Of a stretch of DNA of 64,000 nucleotides, positions 25,182 to 34,613 are shown piece by piece. This DNA comes from Verrucomicrobiota bacterium (GTDB lineage Bacteria; Verrucomicrobiota; Verrucomicrobiia; Limisphaerales; JAEYXS01), in NCBI GenBank assembly GCA_023431185.1, contig JAEYXS010000051.1, positions 1 through 64,000 of the forward strand, given 5' to 3'. Position 1 is the stretch's first letter, and every line of letters begins with the position of its first letter. Made by a program: the position numbers and the translations under genes. The notes beneath the pieces are model-generated. The model did no database searches. It was given only the letters and a program-made list of their open reading frames with translations, and was not told where the DNA came from.

Positions 25182-26777
25182 TCAATACTTCTTGGTTCCC
25201 TTGAAAGTGCCGCCATTCAAGGCCGAACGCACGAACGCTCCCCAGAACGGTGTCGGAGTATAGTCCCAGTCCTGGATGACGCGCGGCGTGGCACTCGGAT
25301 GGAAACACCAGGCCGTCCAGTGCAGTTTGTGTTCCTGGATGTACCCAAGCATGTTCGGCGCCCAGGCGTAAGGATCTTTGTGTTGCTCAGGCGGGATGAA
25401 AGACATGGGCTTGCTGTCGCAGCCGACTTCACCGAGCAGCACGGGATGTTTCTCGGCCACGTTGAGGAACTTCTCCTGCCATCCGGATTTCCATGGATAG
25501 ACGTGCGTATCGTAGATGATGCCGTGGCCGGCTTTGTCCTTCAGCGCAAAGCCTTTTAGGATGCCGGAGAGGTCGTAGGCCCAGTCGAGACCGCCAGCCA
25601 GCAAGACATTGTTTGCGCCGGTGTCACGGATGGTGTCCACGAGCTTTTGCATGCCGGGTGAGGTGAAGGTGGTGTGCTTCTCATTGTTCTCAGCAGGAGC
25701 GGCGGATTTGGCCTTCTCTTCCACCACGCCGCCGTTCTTCCAGATTTCCCACGAGATGCCGTGCGGTTCGTTCAACAGGCCGAAGAGAACGGAAGTGCGG
25801 TTCTTGTAACGGGCAGCGGCATCACGCCAGAAGGCGAGGCATTCTTCCTTCGGTGCGCGGTAATGATGCAGGTCGAGGATGAGATAGGCCGAGCGGGTTT
25901 CGGCGGCTTCGATGGCCTGGTCCACGAGTTCGCGATAGGCTTTGCCTTCGTCCTTTTGATCGCTCCCTTTGCCGAACCAGCGATCAGCTTTGACCGGCAG
26001 GCGGATGACATTGGCCTTCCACTCATCAATGGCCACGGTGATGGAGCGGAGGACATTCTCACCGCGCGTGGACCACTCGAGGCTGGGAACGTTCACGCCT
26101 TGAAGCTGGATGACCTTGCCGCTGGCGGTCTGCACCTGATTGCCCACGACTTTCAATTGCTCGGGCGGTTTGCCGCCGCCTTGCACCTTCACTGGAGCGG
26201 GCGCGGGCGTTGCAGCCGGGGTGGCGGCAACCGCGGCGATGGGGATGATCTGGATGTCATCCAGGTCAAACACTCCGCTCTGGGCCTGGAAGAGTGAGGG
26301 CATGAACTCCAGCATCTTCGCGCCTTCGGGCACGTCGAACTCCACTTTCACATCGCGCCAGTCTTTCGAGGTGCCGCTGAAGTAAGGGGCCTTGGCATTG
26401 GATTTCATCTTCTTCCCGGCGGCGTCCTTGAAATCGAGCAAGATGCGGGCGTCGTGCCAGGAATCCTTGCCGCGTTTCACGTCCGTATAGCGCGTGCGGA
26501 AGGTGAGTTGCAGGCGCTTATGCTCGGGCTTCAAATTGACCGGGCGATAGACCATGACGAGCTTGAGCGGTTCGCTCACTTTCAGGCGCAGGAAGTGATT
26601 GCCGCCTTCCTCTTCCCAGGTGGCTTCCTTGGATTTCGGCCAGTCATCCGGCCAGCCCTTGGTCTTGCGGTCGGATTCGAAATTGCCATTGGAGAGCAAG
26701 GATGGGGTGGAGTCAGCCGCCTGGAGCTGGCTACCCAAGATCATGAGGGCGAACAATGCTGTAAAAATCGCTTTCAT
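25182..26777 (-). CDS. Secreted glycoside hydrolase family 5 (cellulase-like) with N-terminal binding module
   Basis: The protein has 531 residues and a signal peptide (KAIFTALFALMILGSQLQA). A jelly-roll carbohydrate-binding-like module spans residues ~25-180 (SNGNFESDRKTKGWPDDWPK). A Pro/Ala linker (~182-198) and a GH5 (beta/alpha)8 domain follow. The domain has LDLHHY (~302-307), LLNEPHG with the acid/base Glu near 337, DTHVYPW, and LLGEVGCD with the nucleophile Glu near 450. It likely hydrolyses beta-1,4-glucans or mannans outside the cytoplasm. The start at 26777 gives the signal peptide; upstream sequence is unlikely coding. It is divergent from the second DUF1080 gene. Confidence 0.9.
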   Translation of the reverse strand: MKAIFTALFALMILGSQLQAADSTPSLLSNGNFESDRKTKGWPDDWPKSKEATWEEEGGNHFLRLKVSEPLKLVMVYRPVNLKPEHKRLQLTFRTRYTDVKRGKDSWHDARILLDFKDAAGKKMKSNAKAPYFSGTSKDWRDVKVEFDVPEGAKMLEFMPSLFQAQSGVFDLDDIQIIPIAAVAATPAATPAPAPVKVQGGGKPPEQLKVVGNQVQTASGKVIQLQGVNVPSLEWSTRGENVLRSITVAIDEWKANVIRLPVKADRWFGKGSDQKDEGKAYRELVDQAIEAAETRSAYLILDLHHYRAPKEECLAFWRDAAARYKNRTSVLFGLLNEPHGISWEIWKNGGVVEEKAKSAAPAENNEKHTTFTSPGMQKLVDTIRDTGANNVLLAGGLDWAYDLSGILKGFALKDKAGHGIIYDTHVYPWKSGWQEKFLNVAEKHPVLLGEVGCDSKPMSFIPPEQHKDPYAWAPNMLGYIQEHKLHWTAWCFHPSATPRVIQDWDYTPTPFWGAFVRSALNGGTFKGTKKY

Positions 26778-26874
26778 GTGAATGGGGAAAGTGTCGGCAG
26801 GCACTGGCAGTAGTGCAAGCTTGGATGTTGCGTGAGTGAACCGTGCGTGGCATCTTTTCGCCATCATTCACACG

Positions 26875-27660
26875 ATGAAAAGCCTGAAAGCCCTTTCTTT
26901 GGTGCCGCTGCTGGCGGCGATGCTTACTTTGCAAAATGGCGCTGCTGCCGCCGATAAGAATATCGGTGTCGGAGCCAAGCCGATCGAGGGCGCGGAAGTC
27001 ATCCTCGATGGCTCGCGCAAGATGCTGGATGAGAAGTGGACTTATTGGGAAGGGCCACGTTTCGCTTCTTCGCTGCCCATCAAGTGGAAGATCGTCGATG
27101 ATCCGGTGGACAAGGGCACCGTGCTGATGACGGATGACCCCGCTGCCGCCGGGGGCAAGTACGGCGCAGCGGATATCGTGACGAAGAAGGCATATCGCGA
27201 TTTCCGGCTGCATATCGAGTTCATGACCGTGAATCCCAAGGGCAACAGTGGTGTGTACCTGCAGAACCGGTACGAGATTCAGATCAAGGAGGGGGACAAG
27301 ACCAAGCACGGCATGGGGGCGGTGATCAATGAGACGGAATCCCCGTATCAGCACTTCAACGGCGTCGGCAGATGGAATGCTTATGATATCGTGTTCCGGG
27401 CCGCACGTTTCAAGGATGGCAAGCTGGTGGAGAAGGCGATGGTGACGATGTATTTCAACGGCAAGAAGGTGCATGAGAACGTGCGGATCCAGCAGGTCTG
27501 GGGCGGTGCGAACTCGGGCGTGGATGGCGGCAATGATGGCGGCAAAGGTATCACGGACACGCCGCAAGGATTGAAGCTCCAGGCGGAAGGGCATGATGTG
27601 CGTTACCGCAACGCGTGGATCAAGGAGCTGGACCTGAAAGAGGCGGATACGAATTTTTAA
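26875..27660 (+). CDS. Secreted DUF1080 protein
   Basis: The 261-residue protein has a signal peptide (KSLKALSLVPLLAAMLTLQNGAAAA) and a DUF1080 domain with GNSGVYLQNRYEIQI, QHFNGVGRWNAYDIVFRAARF and GLKLQAEGHDVRYRNAWIKEL. The last block is the standard end of the family. The insertion around VWGGANSGVDGGNDGGKG is glycine-rich. It probably acts on glycosides in the periplasm, like the copy at 16514 but of a different subgroup. ATG 26875; divergent from the GH5 gene. Confidence 0.88.
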   Translation: MKSLKALSLVPLLAAMLTLQNGAAAADKNIGVGAKPIEGAEVILDGSRKMLDEKWTYWEGPRFASSLPIKWKIVDDPVDKGTVLMTDDPAAAGGKYGAADIVTKKAYRDFRLHIEFMTVNPKGNSGVYLQNRYEIQIKEGDKTKHGMGAVINETESPYQHFNGVGRWNAYDIVFRAARFKDGKLVEKAMVTMYFNGKKVHENVRIQQVWGGANSGVDGGNDGGKGITDTPQGLKLQAEGHDVRYRNAWIKELDLKEADTNF

Positions 27661-27677
27661 ACCATTCTGCTGGGGCG

Positions 27678-27693
27678 CGGGTTTTTCAACCCG
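27678..27693. repeat. Short hairpin CGGGTT-TTTC-AACCCG
   Basis: A 6-bp perfect stem with a 4-nt loop lies 17 bases after the DUF1080 stop. The following sequence is not T-rich, so termination would be weak. It may be another dispersed intergenic palindrome. Confidence 0.4.
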
Positions 27694-27803
27694 TGGCACG
27701 GAGACCATCACCGTCCGGTTTTGAACTATCAAGACCGGTCGCATTTCTACCTGTTACGCCGCACAGAGTCGCGCCCCGTTGAAGCGCCAGTTACTGCGTC
27801 ACT

Positions 27804-28349
27804 GTGTTTTTAGGTTCCACCACTGAGTTGCAAAAGGTCGTCATCCATTCGGATGGCGGGTGTCAGGGCAATCCGGGGCCGGGCGGCTGGGCGGCGGTGT
27901 TGACGTGGGGCAAGCACACGCGGGAGGTAAGCGGCGGTTCGCCCGCCACGACGAACAACCGCATGGAGTTGCTGGGGGCTATTGAAGGACTCAATGCGCT
28001 TAACCGTCCTTGCGAGGTGGAGTTCCATACGGATTCCCAATACGTGAAGAACGGCGTGACCGCGTGGATGCACGGGTGGAAGCACAATGGCTGGAAGACC
28101 AAATCCAAGGAACCGGTGAAGAACGCGGATCTGTGGCGGATGCTGGATGAGGCCGTCGCGCGGCACAGGGTAAGCTGGCATTGGGTGAAGGGACACGCGG
28201 GTCATGCGGAGAATGAGCGTTGCGATGAGCTCGCTACCAAAGCAATCGCGGACATCCGGAAACAATATACAAAGGCGCAGTTGTCGGCCTGCCTGCAGGA
28301 GTTCAACGAACAGGCGAGCTCTGTTGTGGTGGAGCGTGAACTGATCTGA
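27804..28349 (+). CDS. rnhA: Ribonuclease HI
   Basis: The 181-residue protein cuts the RNA strand of RNA-DNA hybrids (primer and R-loop removal). The four catalytic acidic residues are visible: HSDGGCQGNPG, NNRMELLGA, FHTDSQYV and AENERCDEL. HTDSQYVKNGVTAW and the basic handle WKHNGWKTKSKEPVKN are typical of type 1 enzymes. The C-terminal ~30 residues extend beyond the family core. GTG start at 27804; a TTG a few codons later is possible. There are no co-directional neighbours closer than 85 bases. Confidence 0.95.
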   Translation: MFLGSTTELQKVVIHSDGGCQGNPGPGGWAAVLTWGKHTREVSGGSPATTNNRMELLGAIEGLNALNRPCEVEFHTDSQYVKNGVTAWMHGWKHNGWKTKSKEPVKNADLWRMLDEAVARHRVSWHWVKGHAGHAENERCDELATKAIADIRKQYTKAQLSACLQEFNEQASSVVVERELI

Positions 28350-28434
28350 GGGAAACCACAAATTTCATGCAAAGCATTGTCATGTCTGTTTGGCCTCATT
28401 AGGCTTTTTGAAATTAGCCATTTGATACATACCC

Positions 28435-29742
28435 TTGAGCGCGACTACTTCCGCCGCCGTTGAACCGGCCCAGATCCCCGAGAAAAAGCCTTGGTACAAA
28501 GTGCTCTATATCCAGGTGCTTATCGCGGTCGCGCTGGGCATCCTGATCGGACATTTTTGGCCGGATTTCGGCAAGGAGTTGAAACCGCTGGGCGATGCGT
28601 TCATCAAGCTGGTGAAGATGATGATCGCCCCGATCATCTTTTGCACCGTGGTGCACGGCATCGCCTCCATGAGCGATATGAAGAAGCTCGGGCGGGTGGG
28701 GTTCAAGACCGTGCTCTACTTTGAGATCGTCTCCACGCTCGCGCTGGTCATCGGATTGGTGGTGGTGAACATCCTCAAGCCGGGGGAGGGATTCAACATT
28801 GATCCCAAGACGCTGGACGCCACGGTGGGCGCGGATTATGCGCACAAGGCGGAGGCGCAAACGATGGTGGCCTTCCTGCTGAACATCATCCCGAACACGC
28901 TGTTTGACGCGTTTGTGAAGGGAGATCTCCTGCAGGTGTTGCTGGTCTCGGGGTTAGCCGCTTTCGCCATCAGTGCCATGGGTGAGCGGCGCGAACCGGT
29001 GCTGCACGCGATCGATACGGCATCGCACATCTTCTTTGGCATCATGCGTATCGTGGTGCGGGTGGCGCCGTTGGGCGCTTTTGGGGCTATGGCGTTCACG
29101 GTCGGCAGTTATGGCATAAAGTCCCTGAGCAACCTGCTGGAATTGATGGTCGGCTTTTATGCCACGGCGGGTGTGTTTGTGTTTTTGGTGTTGGGCGGCA
29201 TCGCGAGTGCGTGCGGTTTTTCCATCATGCGTTTTCTGGCTTATATCAAGGAAGAGCTGTTGCTAGTGTTGGGCACCAGTTCCTCGGAGACGGCCTTGCC
29301 GGGCATGTTGCACAAGCTGAACAAGCTGGGGTGTTCCAAATCAACCGTCGGTCTGGTGATCCCCACGGGATACAGTTTCAATCTGGATGGCACCAATATC
29401 TACATGTCCATGGCGGCGGTCTTTTTGGCACAGGCCACGAATACACCGCTCGATCTGAAACAACAGATCGCCCTGCTATTGGTGGCGATGGTTTCTTCCA
29501 AGGGGGCGAGCGGGGTGACGGGTGCGGGCTTTGTGACGTTGGCGGCGACGCTGGCCGTGGTGCCGGATATCCCGATCGCGTCGCTGGCTCTGCTGGTGGG
29601 CATTGACCGCTTCATGAGCGAGTGCCGCGCGATCACGAATCTCATCGGCAATGGTGTGGCGACGGTTGCCATCAGCCGTTGGGAAGGGGAAGTGTCGGCG
29701 GAGACTTTACGGGCCAATCTGGAGAAGGATGCCAAGCTTTGA
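28435..29742 (+). CDS. Dicarboxylate/amino acid:cation symporter (DAACS family)
   Basis: The 435-residue inner-membrane protein takes up C4-dicarboxylates or acidic amino acids with Na+ or H+. Signatures are LVKMMIAPIIFCTVVHGIA (TM2), LGTSSSETALPGML (hairpin HP1, serine-rich), PTGYSFNLDGTNIYMSMAAVFLAQ (TM7 substrate/sodium site) and SSKGASGVTGAGF (HP2). The length matches DctA/GltP. The start is TTG at 28435. The stop lies six bases before the next gene, so the two are probably co-transcribed. Confidence 0.93.
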   Translation: MSATTSAAVEPAQIPEKKPWYKVLYIQVLIAVALGILIGHFWPDFGKELKPLGDAFIKLVKMMIAPIIFCTVVHGIASMSDMKKLGRVGFKTVLYFEIVSTLALVIGLVVVNILKPGEGFNIDPKTLDATVGADYAHKAEAQTMVAFLLNIIPNTLFDAFVKGDLLQVLLVSGLAAFAISAMGERREPVLHAIDTASHIFFGIMRIVVRVAPLGAFGAMAFTVGSYGIKSLSNLLELMVGFYATAGVFVFLVLGGIASACGFSIMRFLAYIKEELLLVLGTSSSETALPGMLHKLNKLGCSKSTVGLVIPTGYSFNLDGTNIYMSMAAVFLAQATNTPLDLKQQIALLLVAMVSSKGASGVTGAGFVTLAATLAVVPDIPIASLALLVGIDRFMSECRAITNLIGNGVATVAISRWEGEVSAETLRANLEKDAKL

Positions 29743-29748
29743 TGGCTT

Positions 29749-31503
29749 ATGAAACGTTGGTGGCATGCCTGTTTGCTGTTGCTCACGAGTCTGCTGACTG
29801 GTTGGACGGCGGAGCCCACCTTGCCACCACGCCCGGCAGATGCGCTCAAAGGCAGTGAGATCGTGGCGCGAATCGGCACATTGGATTTCGCTGACCGCGA
29901 GCAGTTCATCAAAGCACAGGTGCAGCGCGGCAATGTGCCGGATTTTTGGCGGCGCTTTGCGACCGTGGAGATCGTGAAGCAAATTGGCGGTCAGGAGCGT
30001 CGGTTGGCTTATCAGGTCGCACCGGACTATCTTGCTCTCGGGAGTGACACCGATTATTTCCTCGCTCCCGTCTCCCCACGGTTGGCGCAGACACTGGCCG
30101 ATGAGTTCGGTTGGATGTTGCCCACACGCCAGATGGTGAATGACATCTACGCAGCGGCAGCGGTCAAACTGGTGCCAACGCCCATCGCGCCCAGTGCGGC
30201 CATGACGACCGTGCCCGTTTTTCAACAGCACAATGAGCTGGTCACGCAGCAGCGGCGGGCTTTGTTGAAAGAGCATCCGTTTGGGGCGCTTGTGGCTGGC
30301 CACAAGAAGGATGTGGTCATCACTACTCGACTTCAAGCGGCTCCGGGCAAGGTGGCCATCTTCGGCTGGCATCAAGCGGTCGGCAAACCCATCCAGCCGC
30401 TTTACCTCGGCCATACGGATGCGTGGGTGGACTACAGCCACGGCATCCGGTTTGTGCAGCGCACGATGCTCTTGGATGGTCAGAAAACTTCAGCAGAAAG
30501 GGTGCTGGCCGATCCCGGCTTGGCCGCCTTGCTCAGTGATGAAGGAGTATTGACGACCACCCGCTATGAAGTGGCCGCGCCAGCAAAAGAGGATTCCACC
30601 CCTCATACCGCTTTCGCTGAGAAAAACGAGACGTTGACCTTCGAGCCTGGTGTCCGTGTGGTGATCAATTCACCCGCCAGTATGAGCACCAATAAACCGG
30701 TGCGGCTCATCCTCTACGCGTTGCCCAATGGCAATACCATCGAACAGACCATCGGACGTAAACTGAAGCCCGGTGATGACTGGCATTTCGACATCCAGCA
30801 TATCGGCGCACAAATACGCTGGCTGCGGGCGCGTTTGCCGGAAGTGAATCTGGTGATCGCGTATCTGGAGAACAGCGACAAATCATGGCCCACTTGGCGA
30901 CGCAAGCATGATGCGGATAGTAAACGGATTCCGGCCATCGTGCAGGCACTACGCCAGCGCTTTCCCACTGACACGACGCGTCTCGTGCTCACCGGCCACA
31001 GCGGCGGCGGCAGCTTCACGTTTGGCTACCTCAATGGCCTCAAAAGCATTCCAGAGGATGTAGAACGCATCGCCTTCCTCGATAGCAATTACGCTTACGA
31101 TTCCTCACCGGGCCATGCGGATAAAATCGCGGCGTGGCTGACGGGCGATACCAAGCGACATCTTTGTGTGCTGGCTTATCACGACAGCATCGCGCTCCTG
31201 AACGGTAAAACCTTCGTGAGCGAGAACGGCGGTACTTGGGGACGGAGCCAGGCGATGCTCAAGGACTTAGGCACTAAATTTCCCTTCACAACGGAAGTGA
31301 GCCGCGAGTGGCAACGGCATCAAGCATTGGACGGTCGCGTGAAATTCTTTCTGCGTGCGAATCCTGAGAAGATCGTGCTGCACACACGCCAGGTGGAGTG
31401 GAACGGCTTCATCCACGCCATGCTCACGGGAACCGAGCTGGAAGGCAAAGGCTACGAATACATGAACGGGCGAGTTTATTCCGACCTGATCCAGTCGGAG
31501 TAG
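29749..31503 (+). CDS. Secreted two-module protein, C-terminal alpha/beta hydrolase-like
   Basis: The 584-residue protein has a signal peptide (KRWWHACLLLLTSLLTGWTA). Residues ~40-275 form a module I do not recognise, with conserved-looking YLALGSDTDYFLAP, WMLPTRQMVNDIY, HNELVTQQR, AGHKKDVVI and GHTDAWVDYSHGIR. Residues ~310-584 look like an alpha/beta hydrolase, with LVLTGHSGGGSFTFGYL as nucleophile elbow. The late histidine may be in WNGFIHAML. The first module is rich in His, Asp and Lys and may be an enzyme in its own right. It starts six bases after the symporter stop. Its stop is two bases from the convergent Trx/PDZ gene. Confidence 0.65.
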   Translation: MKRWWHACLLLLTSLLTGWTAEPTLPPRPADALKGSEIVARIGTLDFADREQFIKAQVQRGNVPDFWRRFATVEIVKQIGGQERRLAYQVAPDYLALGSDTDYFLAPVSPRLAQTLADEFGWMLPTRQMVNDIYAAAAVKLVPTPIAPSAAMTTVPVFQQHNELVTQQRRALLKEHPFGALVAGHKKDVVITTRLQAAPGKVAIFGWHQAVGKPIQPLYLGHTDAWVDYSHGIRFVQRTMLLDGQKTSAERVLADPGLAALLSDEGVLTTTRYEVAAPAKEDSTPHTAFAEKNETLTFEPGVRVVINSPASMSTNKPVRLILYALPNGNTIEQTIGRKLKPGDDWHFDIQHIGAQIRWLRARLPEVNLVIAYLENSDKSWPTWRRKHDADSKRIPAIVQALRQRFPTDTTRLVLTGHSGGGSFTFGYLNGLKSIPEDVERIAFLDSNYAYDSSPGHADKIAAWLTGDTKRHLCVLAYHDSIALLNGKTFVSENGGTWGRSQAMLKDLGTKFPFTTEVSREWQRHQALDGRVKFFLRANPEKIVLHTRQVEWNGFIHAMLTGTELEGKGYEYMNGRVYSDLIQSE

Positions 31504-31505
31504 GC

Positions 31506-32831
31506 TCACTGCATGGGCAGATTCAGCTCCACACGCTGGTTCCCACGCAGCACCGTGGCCTTCACCCGTTCGCCCATCTGATGCTTCTGCAGCAGGTAAC
31601 CGATTAGTTCGCTTTCCGTGGCGCGGGTGCTGACCCCGGCGATCTGCAGGATGACATCATCCTTCTGGAAGCCCGCGTTCTTTGCTGCCGCATGCTTGCC
31701 GTATTGACCAAGGCCTTTCACAAAAAGTGCCATCGTGTTCTTGGCCAGCCCGCGTTTCGTGCGCTCTTCATCGGCCAGATCTTCCAGCACCATGCCGCCC
31801 GTCGCCATCCCGCGCATCGGCCACGTGCCGACCCGCCGGGCTATATCCGTCTTGCGCCGCCAGTTCGCGGGCAGGGTTATGGTGAGGGATTGTTCCTTGC
31901 CGCCACGTTTGATGGTGGCTGGCAGATTGCCAGCCTCCGGAGCCAGATGCAGCGCCCAACTGAAGTCGGCGATGGAGATCAACGGCTGGTTTGCCAGCGT
32001 GACTAGTTCATCACCCGCCTGCAAACCGGCTTTGGCAGCGATGGAATTCGGCGCGACCGCTTCGATCTTGGCTTTCTCATCCGGCGCGAGTGTCAGGCCG
32101 ATGGTCTCGGCCTGTGGCATGGGGTAGATCAAGTTCGTGGGGATGGCCTGCTTCTTGTCGCGATAGTAGAGCCGATGGGAATCGCCGATCTGATGGCAAT
32201 GCACACAACTGCCAACAACCTTGCCGTTCCAGTTCAGGTCCAAGGTGTACTTTTGCATCAGTGCGGGCATCTCTACTGGTGTTTTGAACGGAGTAGGTTG
32301 TCCCTGCTTGCCCGCGAGAGCCGCCTTGTTGGCGGGATAACCTTTATGGACTTCCAAGGCCGCTTCCAGTGCCTTGCGATAGCCGATGGTGGTCTTCTCC
32401 TGCGGATTCTTCTGATGCGTCCAGGAACCGTAGCGACCGTAGATGGTGCCATCACCATTGAAGAACAGGGTGGAGAAGGAGAGGTCGTAATCGAACTGGA
32501 AGCGGGCCAGGTCCAGCGCGTTGGCGTTGATGAGGCGCACACAGACGAACTGCTGGAGTAAAGGCTTCAGTTCCTGATCTTGCAACACCTGGGCATCGAT
32601 CCCCATGCACGAAAGGCAGGGCACGCAACGCAGCACGACCAGCAGGGGCTTGCCGGTTTTCTTCGCCTCGGCAAAGCCTTTCTCGAAATCATTGTAGATC
32701 CAGAGCGCGTCGTTTTCCATCGTCGCCTTGTCGTTACGGACCGCGCCTTCGCGGTCTTTCACGGTTTCGGCAAATACGGGGGAAAGGGAGGCAGCGACGA
32801 GCAGAGGCAAGGCAAGGCGCAGGAGTTTCAT
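31506..32831 (-). CDS. Secreted thioredoxin-like / CxxCH / double-PDZ protein
   Basis: The 441-residue protein has a signal peptide (KLLRLALPLLVAASLSPVFA). A Trx-7-like domain (~45-170) has CVPCLSCMG (Cys69, 72 and 75). A CxxCH motif (SCVHCHQIG, about 209-213) could bind haem c or a metal. Two PDZ domains follow, at ~260-340 (AKAGLQAGDELVTLANQPL) and ~360-441 (GFQKDDVILQIAGV). From memory, databases hold a family of Trx7/PDZ proteins in this phylum, some with selenocysteine; this copy has only cysteines. A role in periplasmic redox or protein quality control is inferred. ATG 32831 is preferred over 32855, which adds eight residues before the signal. Confidence 0.8.
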   Translation of the reverse strand: MKLLRLALPLLVAASLSPVFAETVKDREGAVRNDKATMENDALWIYNDFEKGFAEAKKTGKPLLVVLRCVPCLSCMGIDAQVLQDQELKPLLQQFVCVRLINANALDLARFQFDYDLSFSTLFFNGDGTIYGRYGSWTHQKNPQEKTTIGYRKALEAALEVHKGYPANKAALAGKQGQPTPFKTPVEMPALMQKYTLDLNWNGKVVGSCVHCHQIGDSHRLYYRDKKQAIPTNLIYPMPQAETIGLTLAPDEKAKIEAVAPNSIAAKAGLQAGDELVTLANQPLISIADFSWALHLAPEAGNLPATIKRGGKEQSLTITLPANWRRKTDIARRVGTWPMRGMATGGMVLEDLADEERTKRGLAKNTMALFVKGLGQYGKHAAAKNAGFQKDDVILQIAGVSTRATESELIGYLLQKHQMGERVKATVLRGNQRVELNLPMQ

Positions 32832-32978
32832 GGCGGAAGGTATGGCAGAGGCCATGGGTTTTGTAAATGAGGACAAAAGGTTAATCCCAAGCATAAAATA
32901 TTTGTTAAGGTGTCTGCCCGGGCGTAATAAGGAGAGGTGTCCATGGCGCATCTTTCAATCTCCGTTGTTGCCTTCCCT

Positions 32979-34529
32979 ATGAACCGTCCTTTTCTGCTCA
33001 CGCTTTGTCTAGGCCTGTCATTGTTTCTCGCTGGTGATCTATCAGCGGCGGATAAATTACCGGAACCGGTGCAGAAGGTGCTGGAGCGGCCGGAATACCG
33101 GCATGCGCATTGGGGCATCTTGTTCGTGGATGTGGCGACGGGGGAGACGGTCTATGAGCTGAATGCGGACAAGCTGTTCGGCCCGGCCTCGGTGACCAAG
33201 GTGTTTTCCACGGCATCGGCCTGGGATTACCTAGGCGAGGGGCATCAGTTCAAAACGTATGTGCGGCGACGGGGCGAGATTGAGAACGACGGTCTTTTGA
33301 AAGGGGATTTGATTCTGGTGGCGAGTGGCGATCCGACCATGGGCGGCCGCACGGATGATAAGGGGCACATCGCGTTCAAGGATGTAGATCACATCTACTC
33401 GAACTGGACGCCGGCGAATGAATTGACGCCGCAAGATCCCTTGGCGGGGTTGAAGGAGTTGGCGCGACAGATCGCGAAGTCAGGGATCAAAGCGGTGAGC
33501 GGGGATGTGGTGGTGGATGACCGGCTCTTCGACAAAGCGGAGGGTTCGGGCAGCGGGCCGAGTCTGCTCACACCCATCGTGGTGAATGATAATCTGGTGG
33601 ACTTCGTCATCACGCCGACGAAGGCGGGAGAGAAGGCGAAGGTCGTCTGGCGGCCGCAGTCGGTGGGCATCCAGGTGGATGCGCAGGTGGAGACAGTGGC
33701 GGAAGGGAAGCCGGTCATCGCGGTGAGGAGTGAAGGGGCGGGGCGATATTCCTTGCGCGGGGTGATTCCGGCGACGAATGCACCGCTGGTGCGGATCGCG
33801 GAGGTGGCCGATCCGGCAGCGTATGCACGGATGTTGTTTGTGGAGGCGCTGCAGGCGGCGGGTGTCACGGTGATGGCCTCGCCTTTGGCAACGAATAATC
33901 TCAGTGCGCTGCCATCGAGTGAAGCCGTGGCGAAGCTGGCTCCGATGGCGACCTTGGTATCGCCGCCGTTCCGCGAGAATGCGCGGCTAGTTTTGAAAGT
34001 GAGTCATAATCAGCATGCGGGGATGTTGCCGCTCCTGGTGGCGGTGCAGCATGGCCAACGCACGGTGAATGAGGGGCTGCAATGGCAGAAGAAGTTTCTG
34101 GTGCGCGCGGGTGTCGAGGCGGACAGCATTTCTTTTGGCGGTGCAGCGGGTGGCTCACGGGCGGACCTGGTGACGCCGAAGGCGACGGTGCAGTTGCTGC
34201 GGTACATGAGCACGCGTCCGGATTTTGCGGGATTCGAGGCGGCCCTGCCGGTCTTGGGCAGGGATGGGACACTGGCTGCGATCTCGAAGAATCATGCGGC
34301 GGCAGGGAAGGTGCGGGCGAAGACGGGGACGTACGTGGTGGATAACGCGCTGAACCAGACGGGCCTGCTGACGAGCAAGGCGCTGGCGGGGTATATGACG
34401 ACGGCGAAGGGGCGGAAACTGGCGTTCGCAGTGTTCGTGAACATGACGCATCTGCGAGAGGGGGAGAAGAGCAGCCGGGAAGGGGAAGCGTTGGGGAGGA
34501 TATGTGAGATTGTGTTTGAGATGAATTAG
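32979..34529 (+). CDS. dacB: D-alanyl-D-alanine carboxypeptidase/endopeptidase (PBP4 family)
   Basis: The 516-residue peptidase S13 trims and cleaves peptidoglycan cross-links in the periplasm. Signal peptide: FLLTLCLGLSLFLAGDLSAA. The active-site motifs are SVTK with Ser71 and Lys74, SHN (LKVSHNQHAG) and KTG (RAKTGTYV). The large insertion of the class (domains II/III) spans ~100-330. The length is slightly above E. coli PBP4. ATG 32979 starts the signal peptide. It is divergent from the Trx/PDZ gene; a trace of the word-like repeat follows its stop. Confidence 0.95.
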   Translation: MNRPFLLTLCLGLSLFLAGDLSAADKLPEPVQKVLERPEYRHAHWGILFVDVATGETVYELNADKLFGPASVTKVFSTASAWDYLGEGHQFKTYVRRRGEIENDGLLKGDLILVASGDPTMGGRTDDKGHIAFKDVDHIYSNWTPANELTPQDPLAGLKELARQIAKSGIKAVSGDVVVDDRLFDKAEGSGSGPSLLTPIVVNDNLVDFVITPTKAGEKAKVVWRPQSVGIQVDAQVETVAEGKPVIAVRSEGAGRYSLRGVIPATNAPLVRIAEVADPAAYARMLFVEALQAAGVTVMASPLATNNLSALPSSEAVAKLAPMATLVSPPFRENARLVLKVSHNQHAGMLPLLVAVQHGQRTVNEGLQWQKKFLVRAGVEADSISFGGAAGGSRADLVTPKATVQLLRYMSTRPDFAGFEAALPVLGRDGTLAAISKNHAAAGKVRAKTGTYVVDNALNQTGLLTSKALAGYMTTAKGRKLAFAVFVNMTHLREGEKSSREGEALGRICEIVFEMN

Positions 34530-34535
34530 GGCGAC

Positions 34536-34552
34536 GTCCAACGTTCAACGCC
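34536..34552. repeat. Short word-like repeat (copy C)
   Basis: GTCCAACGTTCAACGCC lies seven bases after the dacB stop and shares the CCAAC / CAACGCC words with the repeat at 225-272. It is a short, possibly decayed copy. Confidence 0.35.
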
Positions 34553-34613
34553 GGTCAAAAGATGCTTTTCTGGCTGATTTTATTGTGAACGAGGAGGGGG
34601 TTGGTATGGTCTG

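Noticed and set aside
31506..32831. Selenocysteine codon in the Trx/PDZ gene
   Set aside because: The active-site region reads Cys codons only, and no in-frame TGA interrupts the gene.
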